Source: Begonia masoniana (Eukaryota; Streptophyta; Magnoliopsida; Cucurbitales; Begoniaceae). Taken from it: a stretch of DNA of 64,000 bases. Under the pieces are notes generated by a model. The model saw only the letters and a list, made by a program, of their open reading frames with translations, searched no databases and was not told the origin of the DNA. Shown piece after piece: positions 55,822 to 64,000 of this stretch (the stretch's first letter is position 1; each line of letters starts with the position of its first letter). A program made the position numbers and the translations under genes. Location of the stretch: the NCBI GenBank assembly GCA_022432975.1, contig CM039502.1, forward strand, positions 3,338,375 to 3,402,374. The letters are read 5' to 3'.

Positions 55822-57356
55822 TCAAAGATCATCTTTATTCTTCTCAATCCCGAGCAGCTTAGCCAACTCACCACTTTGATATGCTTCAACTGTATCTGAA
55901 ATAACATGTATTATCTTACATGAGTACATAAGTTGATAATATTTTTCAAAAGCAGTGGAGAAGTAGAATTAAACTCCAAAAAGGAAGACTAAGTCAACGA
56001 GTATTATCTTATATTAGTACATAATAAGATTTTTCAAAAGCAGTTGAGTAGTACAATTAAACTCCAAAAAATGAAGGCTAAGTTAACACGACTTATCTTA
56101 TATTAGTACATGATAAGATTTTTCAAAAGCAGTTGAGAAGTGGGAATTAAACTCCAAAAAGGAAGACTAAGTTAACACGTATTATCTTATATCAAGTTAA
56201 TAAGATTTTTCAAAGGCAGTTGAGAAGTGAAATCAAACTCCAAAAAAGAAGATTAAGTTAACACGTATTATCTGATATTGATAAGATTTTTCAAAGACAG
56301 TTAAGAAGTGCAATTAAACTCCAAAAAGGAAGACTAAGTTACCGTCTGAGCCTCCAATGTGCTTTCCACCAATGAAAACTTGTGGTACAGTACGCCTTCC
56401 AACAATCTTGCCCAAAGCATCTTGGATATTGGGACCATCGTCTGAGGAAGACAGAGCTAATTCATTTAGCTAGCTTCATAGACATGAAATTGGGAGGACA
56501 AGAACTCATGCTAGGAAGTGGAAAGTATTTAGATATGATCTTCTTTCAACACACATTCTCAGGATTCAAGAACAAGTAACAGCAGATCCAAAAGGCACGT
56601 GAGTAATGATATGTTTCAATAAGCATCATTGATTGCCACTAATTCTTTCCACAACCACCATATAGTCAATGTTCTAATGGTTATTTTTCTTTTTTGCTGC
56701 CATTCTATCAATTATCATAAAACTTATTTCAATAGCAGCAAACATCAAAATTTAGGAAAAAAATCAAATTTCAATTCAACATGCATTTTGTGATTGCAAT
56801 CTTTAAAATACTTGGACAATTTAGAATCGACATCTGTTATCTCAGACACCATTTTGCATATTGACTGAATAGAATTAGATTATGGTTGGAATCCAATGAA
56901 GTAGAGCTACTTAAAGGTTCTTCATTTTATACTTTTCTTTTGTTCAGGATAAAAAAGAAATTACCTCTTTCATCAAGCTCAACAACAAAGGGAGCTTGAT
57001 TCAACTCCTTGAAAACAGCCTTTGCCTTCATACAGTACCTGTATTTACACCAACCCAACCCCCATACCCAATCAGATAATTGAAAATCGAAAAAAAAAAA
57101 TAGAGTTACCTTTGCATGTCCGATCTACATATAATACGTTCCAATTCAAATTTTCGATTCCACAAGTAAAAGAAGAAGAATTGAGAAGGAGAGAGACTCA
57201 CGGGCAGTAAGATTTGGAGAATATGACGATATTGTGGGAAGAAATGGTCTTCTTCACGAAAGAAACTTTAGAAGATTGTGAAGCCGAACAAAGAGATCCT
57301 ACCAGTATTGTGCTTCCCAAACATAACCAAAGCAACGCCAACCCTGTTCTCGCCAT
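55822..57356 (-). CDS. GRXC4: CPYC-type glutaredoxin with signal peptide (GRXC4-like)
   Basis: Glutathione-dependent disulfide reductase expected in the secretory pathway. Exons (high to low): 57356-57202, 57038-56965, 56441-56343 and 55895-55822; phases agree and give 133 residues, close to Arabidopsis GRXC4. The first ~24 residues ([17 protein letters not shown]...) form a hydrophobic signal peptide. The active site is CPYC in [14 protein letters not shown], split by intron 1 in the Pro codon. Glutathione-binding features TVPQVF and GGSDD are present. The C-terminus is [17 protein letters not shown]. The short exons make it easy to miss with ORF finding. Intron 3 is made of tandem repeats. 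It is divergent from the ALDH gene, with about 0.8 kb between start codons. Confidence 0.92.
55905..56345. repeat. Five ~85-bp tandem repeats filling glutaredoxin intron 3
   Basis: Each unit contains TTTTTCAAAAGCAGTTGAGAA, AAACTCCAAAAAGGAAGACT and AAGTTAACACGTATTATCTT, with small changes. The copy nearest the exon ends in AAGTTACC, the complement of the actual donor GTAACTT. The others carry GTTAACTT at the same place. Confidence 0.85.
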
Positions 57357-58176
57357 TGGCTCGCAAAATGCAACCTACAGTCAAAAAGCCTCCCTCTCTC
57401 TCGATTTCGACTCAGTTTGAGACTGATCGGAGAGACTACTATGGCGACCGGCCCCGGCATTTACATATTTAGCCCTATTGGCAGCTCGCTATAACGCTAT
57501 TGCCATTATTTTACTAATTAAAACCTTACTCTTAAAAAAGCCAGTGCTTATCGTCAACTATGACTTCTCAAACAACTTGATATGAAGATGATCTTCCCCA
57601 TCACTGCTTTCTCCATTTATTCAATTATTTTCACAAGTAATCGAATCAGACAAGGAGAAGATTAAGGAAGAAAGATTCCAAAGTTCCATTTTTTAACAAT
57701 AATTCAGTCTATTTGGCCCTAAGCTTTGACTTATTCTACACGCATTTAGACTTGAGAGAGTAGTGGTTGACTGGTTGTGCCTGCTTCACGCCATTTCGAA
57801 TATAATATATGCTTAGTTTCTTCAGTGAGAAGACTCCCAGAACCAAGCTGTCCCACTCCTGATGATCATCTTTATTTGGGAATTCAAGTCTGAGAAAACC
57901 AACAAGAGTTGCCAAAAGTAGTTTCAGCGAAAGTCTCAAAAAGTTTTTTCGAAAAGCTCTTTTGGGGTGACAGCTTAACTATTATATTCTTTGGGTGCAA
58001 CTTGCTCTTGAGTTGGATTTTGTGAGCACGTGAGATTATTCTCGATTGCCGTTTCTTGCTGCTACGTGTTGCTGTCAGTCTTGATACACTTTATAAGCTA
58101 TGGATGAAGGCAATCCACGTTTACTCTTAGAGAGAGAGAGAGAGAGAGAAAGAGAGACTGAGTTAGAGAGAGAGAG
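57357..58176. other. Shared upstream region of GRXC4 and ALDH, with a GA-rich leader
   Basis: Divergent genes share this 0.8-kb spacer. A (GA)n tract at about 58129-58176 runs directly into the ALDH start codon and is the probable 5' UTR; GA repeats are known targets of plant BPC proteins. A TTATAA sequence lies near 58091. No other gene seen. Confidence 0.55.
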
Positions 58177-61100
58177 ATGGGAGACAAAATATCCAATGGA
58201 GAGACCAGCTCTGTGAAGATACCAAAGATCAGGTTTACGAAGCTCTTCATTAATGGAGAATTCGTCGATGCAGTTTCAGGTTTTCTTCTTCTTCTTCTTC
58301 TTCCTCTTCTTCAATTTCGTTCATTCTTTCAACCATGAATATGTTCTTCGTCTTCTCTTTCGTTTTAAATACTTCATCTCTGTCAGAAACATTCGTATCA
58401 CAGTTCATGGAAGAAAATCTGCTGAAAATCAATATTATTGGAAATTAAACTTATTTATCAAGAAAACTGAAAAAGAAGACAAGATGGGAATGATGGAGAT
58501 TGACAATAACTCCATCGACTCTATCCTGCTTAGAATTCTCTCTCGAGGGTGTCATCTGAATTGCGTTTGGATTGATGGGTGTTCTTTGAAAAACCAGGGA
58601 AGACGATGGCAAGTATTGATCCAAGAAATGGGGAGGAGATAGGAAGAGTTGCAGAAGGAGACAAAGAAGATGTTGATTTAGCAGTCCAGTCTGCGAGAGA
58701 AGCTTTTGATCATGGCTCCTGGCCTCGCATGCCCCCTTTCGTAAGTTTTTTATTTTATTTTATTTTCCCCTTTTCTCAATAATTTTTTCAAGAATTATTA
58801 AATAAGTCTTGTGATAGTAAAGTGTTCGTTGCAATGAAAATTCGATTTAAAACAAATTTTTCAATAATCCGAGTATAAAAAAATTAAACAACTACCAATA
58901 AAATCACACCCATAATGCAAGATAAATTTTAGCGTCGAAAACCTCTCAATACAAGAGTACAAACCACGAAACCTGTATAGTCCGCTTAACAATTCACTAT
59001 GATCAATATAGTTACAATAAAATGTTCTCTCTAGATCATCAAACTAACAACACTTTCATCAAGATCAAATAACAATTTTGGCAAACAATAAGGCACAAGA
59101 AAGAGCAAACAAAAAAAAGAAGTTAACAAATGAGTTCCTAAATCAATGCAGTCTCGTTTTTCTTTTGTTAGGCAGACTTAGAAGCCTGCAAAACTGATCT
59201 CCACCGTTCCGAATGTAGTCATAGATGTCATGAACAAGCTATCAAAGTTTCAAGCCGATCCAACAGTTCAAACTCTGAATAACTCAATTCGCCTCCGGCT
59301 GGTGCAATGAACTCTGAAAATGAGTTTTGTTTTTTCTTTTCTCTCTTCTCTTGATGTTTTTGTGAATAAACACACACATTAAATTAGAGCATGTCTTCTA
59401 AAGACATTGGCATAAAATTAAGGCCTCATCAAGTTGGGCCCCTCCAACTAGGAGGAAAAAATCCAACAAATTGCCTCGACCGACTAGTTGGAAGGTATTG
59501 TCAACCCGGCAACTGAGCGACAAAACTCAAATTTATTCTGTGACAACACATTTGTCAACATATTCGATTCGTTATCATCTATGTGTATCTTTCAAGTTTC
59601 AACATCTTATCATCCAAAACGTCACGAATCTAATGATAACGAATTTCAATGTGTTTTGACTTCGAGTGAAAAGAAGAATTTTTCGCAAGATAAATTTTAC
59701 TTTAATTTATCACAAAATAAGACATACCTTTGTTGTTTCAACTCAAGTTCCATCGTGAACTTTCTCAACTACAACAATTTCTTTGTTGCCTCTACTGCGG
59801 CTATAAGCTCGACTTTGGTAGTAGATAGAGCAACACACTTTTACAATTTAGATTGCCAAGTCCACGGCTCTCCCAGCAAAAGTCACCATATGCCCCGAAA
59901 GTAGATTTTCGATCATCCAAGCTTCCGGCCAAATACGAATCCGTAAACCCAACAAACATTGTCATCAACCAAGTGACGAATGTAACCACATATTTGTCTA
60001 TGCAATAAATTCCACTCATCATCACTTTTGTCCGCGGGTTTATCCGTAGAGAACACCGACAAGTGAAAACCTTTGACATAGAGTAAGTCTTCCATTTTAC
60101 CCTTCCAAACATTGTAATTAGATCCATTTAGGCTCACAATTCTAGATGTGTTAGTCTCTATCCTTATACCCAAATAAAAAACTATGCTCTGATAGATTTG
60201 GAAAGTGTTCGTTGCAACAGAAGTTCGATTCAAAACAAACTTTCTAATAATCCGAGTATAAGAAAATTGAACGACTAACAATAAAATCACACCCACAATG
60301 CAAGACTATTTTTAGCGTAGAAAACCTCTCAATAAGAGAATAAAAACCACGAGACTCGTATATGCCGCTTAACAATTCACTATGATCAATATGGGTACAA
60401 TCAATGGTTCTCTCTGAATCATAAAACTAGAGGCATACAAACTTTCATCAAGATCAAATAACAATCTTGGCAAACAACAAGGTACAAGAAAGAGCAAAAA
60501 AAAAAAAAAAAGTTAACAAATGAGTTTCTCATATCAATGCAGTCTCGTTTTGCCTTCGTAATGCAGACTTAGAGGCCTCAAAAAAACAATCTTCAACGTT
60601 CACAATGTAGTCCTAGATGTCACGAACAAGCTATCAAATTTTTAAGCCGATCCAACGGTTCAAACCCCGGCTAGTTCAATTCTCCTCTGGGAATAAAGCA
60701 GAATCAATTTTAGAAAGGGAAAATTAAAATACGTACATACATATTATACAGGACTCGTAATTATATGTACAATGTTGTACATGAACTTCTTAATTACATA
60801 GAATCACACGTACATGAAGAACTAATCTTAAGATAACTGTTTGAATATGCACGAACTATCCAAAAGACACGTGATCTAAAGATATATCCACAAAAAGACG
60901 AATTCTTAGAATTAAGTTTATTTTCAATGAAACCCAATTTATTTTTTAGAAACTAAACACGAGAAGTATATATTAAGATTTTTGGGTAGTATGTGAACAC
61001 TACATTCTTTAAGGGTTGTTATTATTATATAATGTTTTAATTAGAATAAAATCTCTTAAGATCATAATAAAAATAGGATAAAATGTGCTATTAATCTCCG

Positions 61101-61925
61101 TAATTTATAGGTCGTTTCAATAAAAAAGCATGTGATAATTTTAGTCTTGTTGTTTATTTATGCCAGATAAAATATTTAAATTAGAGTAAAGTTAATTATT
61201 TTTAAAGTAAATAAAAATATTAACTAATTTAACTTAAAAATGACTCAAAACAGGAGTTTATTTTCTTCGTGCAAGTACTTCGGTTGATATAGATAGACAA
61301 TGTTAATATAAAATTGTCAAGTGACTTTTTTTTTAGCGACAAAAATAGATTAAAAACCGTCTAAAAATGATATTTAAATTTTGAGGATCTTAATGAACAA
61401 ATGAAAATTGCATTGTCTAAATTGAAATTAAAGTATAATTTACCCATAAAATTAATATTTAAACTCTCTTATTCCTATTTTTCTTTAATTTTCAAAAACA
61501 ATTTCTAATACTTTAACTTGGCATGATCCAAACAACGATAGGAAAGAGGAAGGATACTACTTAAGCTAGCAGATTTAATTGAAGAAAATGCAGAAGAAAT
61601 AGCTACTTTAGACGCCATTGACGCCGGAATTTTGTACAGCATGTGTATAGGAGTGAACATTTCTCATACGGTCCAACTTCTCCGATACTACGCCGGAGCA
61701 GCCGATAAAGTTACCGGCGAAGTGTTTAAAATGTCGAGTGCATTTCACGGCTACACATTGCTCGAGCCAATCGGAGTGGTCGGCCTCATCATCCCGTGGA
61801 ATTTTCCATTGGCCATGCTCTTTATCAAGCTTAGCCCTGCCCTTGCAGCCGGTTGCACCGTCATTGTCAAGCCAGCCGAGCAGACGCCTCTATCGGCTCT
61901 CTATTGTGCTCATCTTGCAAAACTG
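58177..61925 (+). CDS. Aldehyde dehydrogenase, ALDH2C4-like (5' part only)
   Basis: NAD(P)+-dependent aldehyde dehydrogenase. Members of subfamily 2C oxidise coniferaldehyde and sinapaldehyde to ferulate and sinapate in the cytosol. Visible exons: 58177-58279, 58598-58740 and 61542-61925; phases 1, 0 and 0 agree and give about 210 residues. There is no transit peptide, which favours 2C over the mitochondrial 2B type. Family landmarks are [19 protein letters not shown](A)[43 protein letters not shown] and [13 protein letters not shown], with the coenzyme-site Lys. LDAIDAG is normal, but the usual Lys after it is replaced (ILYSM). Exon 3 ends at a good donor (KL|GTAAAC). The catalytic Cys and the rest are not seen before 64000. 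Either intron 3 exceeds 2 kb or the gene is truncated here. Confidence 0.85.
58819..60700 (-). mobile_element. Internally deleted Copia retrotransposon in ALDH intron 2
   Basis: Direct repeats at about 58819-59290 and 60202-60690 share AAAGTGTTCGTTGCAA and matching blocks thereafter; they are diverged LTRs. Next to the right LTR the minus strand has TATCAGAGC, part of the Copia primer-binding site. Minus-strand coding remains follow: a gag start ([17 protein letters not shown], 60155 to about 59940), then, out of frame, an RNase H-like piece (SLDDRKST, about 59965-59810). Protease, integrase and most of the reverse transcriptase are gone. Confidence 0.75.
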
Positions 61926-62645
61926 GTAAACACTCTCTATGATGTGATTAAATATCATAAGAAACATTTAAGGTTGTCTCTAATTTATATCATCTATATA
62001 CAAATAGAAAATACATCATGATCTTAGTTTCGATAAAAAAAAGGTAAAGTAAAATATAAATCTCGAGAATCATTGGCATTTAATAGCTCAAACAACTTTT
62101 TTGAGCAATTTTATTAGTAGACTACCCCTGCCGTGATAAAACCTATTCAATTTGTCACGTTTATATATATTTTAGGGTAAAAATTATTTTAACCCCTAAA
62201 CTATTATTTTTTTTAAAACGCCCTTAAATTAACAATCCTAACAAATTCAACCTTCAATTATCATAAACCTAACAATTTAACTCATCGTGTCCACCCGATC
62301 ACCTTCTATTTTGGCATTTTTTTGCCGAGAACAGGAGCCGATCGTCGGGGGGGGGTCGTTGGGGGGGGGGTGGAGGTCCACCGTTCTCAAGAGCCTTTTA
62401 TAATAGGGGGCCAACTCGGGAGAACAGGCTCCCGTTCTCAATTATTGGACTGGAGAACGGGGGGCCGATCTCAATTATTGTCCAATAATTGGACCAGAAC
62501 GGGGGCCGATCAGCGAGAACAGGGGGCCGATCTCCAAAATTATATAAGGAGACATCCCTCCATTATCACCTCAAGCTCGCGAAAACTCTAAAACCTCTCG
62601 ATTATTTTCTTGCTCCGACAAATTTTCTCTGTATTAACAACGTTG
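61926..62645. other. ALDH intron/flank with G-rich MULE leader
   Basis: AT-rich until about 62320. Then repeated GAGAACAGGAGCC, GGGGGCCGATC and CAATTATTGGAC motifs with two G runs at 62345-62370. This is probably the 5' non-coding part of the MULE whose transposase remnant follows. A terminal inverted repeat could not be placed, because the other end is outside the window. Confidence 0.45.
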
Positions 62646-64000
62646 ATGAATTCTGATTCAAGTAGATCGGTTGATTTATAGGAGACAACAACTTGTGATG
62701 CCAATATAGATTGGTATTCGTACTCCACGCCTACATATGTTGATCTTCGAGCATTCGATCACTTAGAAAGTAATGAAGAAATAGAGGTGCATTCGATCTC
62801 TAAAACTCTAGACGATGAGCTTCGAACACCGATCGGCTCAGAAGATGATAAGCTGAAAAGCATACCGGTAAGGGATGAAATCTCAATGAGATTTTATTTG
62901 GGTAAAAAAATAGTTCTTTAAAAGAAATTAGAGAAAAAATAGTCGAATATTCCTTGACAAATAGTTATGAGATCAAATTCACCGAAAGTGATTCTCGGCG
63001 ACTGACGACCGTGTGTAAAGATGGTTGTGAGTGGCGACTGCATAGTTCAAAGATACAAAACGAGCTTACATTTCAAATAAAAAGTTTGATCGATTCTCAG
63101 TATTGTTCAAGGAAAATTGAGAATCGACGCTCTATAACAAAATGAGTGGTAAATCATTATTTGGATAGATTCAAAAGTCAACCTACGTGGAAAATCTCTT
63201 CCATTATCGAGACAGTGAAGAAAAATTTGAATGTCAACATTACACTCAGTCTTGCCAAAAGAGCAAAAAGCGAAACTTGAAAATTTAATAAAGGTCTCGG
63301 CGACGAACAATACAAACTACTGCGGTCGTACGCAGTAGAAATATGTAGATTCAATCCGAGTAGCACATTGTTCCTAGACAATTACTTGGTGGGCTATGGT
63401 GATAATCAATTATGCGTATTCCAAAGAATGTATATATGTATGGCTGCTTGCAAGATAAGTTTGCTGCAGTCTAGTAGACGTATTATCTATTTGGATAGTT
63501 GTGATCTGAAAAGCTCATGTCCCGGCCAATTACTCATAACCGTCAGTATTGATGGCAACGATGTGATATATCCCGTTGTTATTGCCAACGTTGAATCAGA
63601 ATGTAAGGACTCATGGACATAGTTTTTGCGAGTATTGAAGCAAGACCTAGATACTGAAGAGGGACGCAGATGCACAATTATTTCGGATAAAAAAAAAGTG
63701 TAATGCATTTCAAATTGTTATTTCAAATATTAGGGCGTTGTGGTAGTTATATTATTTTATGTTGACTCTGTTTTTCTTTCAAATATCATGTATTGTTGTC
63801 TGCTGTGCAGAATGAATTACCGTTAGCTGAACACCGCTATTGCTCCGGCATATGTACGCAAATTTCAAAAATCAATTTCGGGACAGAGTATACAGAGATG
63901 CAATGTTGAATGCGACCAGGGCAACCACAAGTTATCATTTTGAGATAGAAATGAAAAATTATATCAGATTAACCCGGATGCCCACACATGTCTTCGACGC
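62646..64000 (+). pseudogene. Decayed MULE (MuDR-type) transposase, cut by window end
   Basis: Family landmarks are recognisable across several frames with stops between them. There is an N-terminal acidic region, then a catalytic-core segment at about 63368-63622 (IIYLDSCDLKSSCPGQLL, VSIDGNDVIYPVVIANVE). TIISDKK follows, then AEHRYCSGHMYANF at 63820-63870. Stop codons interrupt at several places, for example after the first few codons near 62678, at 63143 and in CKDSWT-stop at 63622. No functional transposase is encoded. It lies downstream of ALDH exon 3, perhaps inside intron 3. Confidence 0.8.

Overview
The window is nuclear DNA from a flowering plant, most likely a eudicot. It has spliced genes with GT-AG introns, AT-rich introns and intergenic DNA, and many plant transposon remnants. 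Its protein families are plant-specific or plant-type: WRKY, TBL, ETR1, CW-MBD, ABCI17/STAR1 and GRXC4. I cannot name the species. No gene models were given. I built exon chains by hand from splice consensus, reading frame and remembered family conservation, so internal exon ends are firmer than starts and UTRs.

Layout. 1-6.1 kb: a group IId WRKY factor (+) and a TBL/DUF231 wall O-acetyltransferase (+) whose first exon carries an apparent frameshift. 6.4-8.9 kb: a hAT-like element with a PIF/Harbinger-like element nested inside, ending just before IMP4 (+, 9.4-14.6 kb). 15.5-18.4 kb: a plant protein of unknown function (-), with a 0.7 kb tandem duplication over its presumed 5' end. 19.3-23.3 kb: eIF2B beta (-). 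23.6-24.7 kb: a second hAT-like element. 26.8-28.2 kb: the STAR1/ABCI17 ATPase (+). 29.0-29.7 kb: a foldback MULE-type MITE with a perfect 9-bp target duplication. 30.4-38.0 kb: an ETR1-type ethylene receptor (+). 38.7-44.7 kb: a CW-MBD protein (-), with an inverted LTR-like repeat structure in its presumed 5' UTR intron. 44.7-50.1 kb: gene-poor, AT-rich DNA. 50.1-50.6 kb: a small secreted peptide precursor (+). 50.9-55.5 kb: nested LTR remains. 55.8-57.4 kb: a GRXC4-type glutaredoxin (-). 58.2-61.9 kb: the 5' half of an ALDH2C4-like aldehyde dehydrogenase (+), with a deleted Copia element in intron 2. 62.2-64.0 kb: a decayed MULE transposase.

The main observation is in ETR1. A perfectly pure (AAG)662 tract of 1986 bp sits exactly where codons 64-69 (Leu-Cys-Gly-Ala-Thr-His) should be. 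Those codons encode both copper-binding residues, Cys65 and His69, of the ethylene-binding site. The tract also shifts the frame. The rest of the receptor is intact on both sides. It is either a remarkable allele or an assembly artefact, and the sequence alone cannot decide.

The genes form no operon-like or biosynthetic unit; this is an ordinary plant neighbourhood. Several genes bear on hormone, stress or wall biology: ETR1, STAR1, WRKY, TBL, GRXC4 and ALDH2C4. Apart from the ETR1 repeat I saw no candidate for a new biological system. The other findings concern repeat-driven remodelling of introns and flanks.
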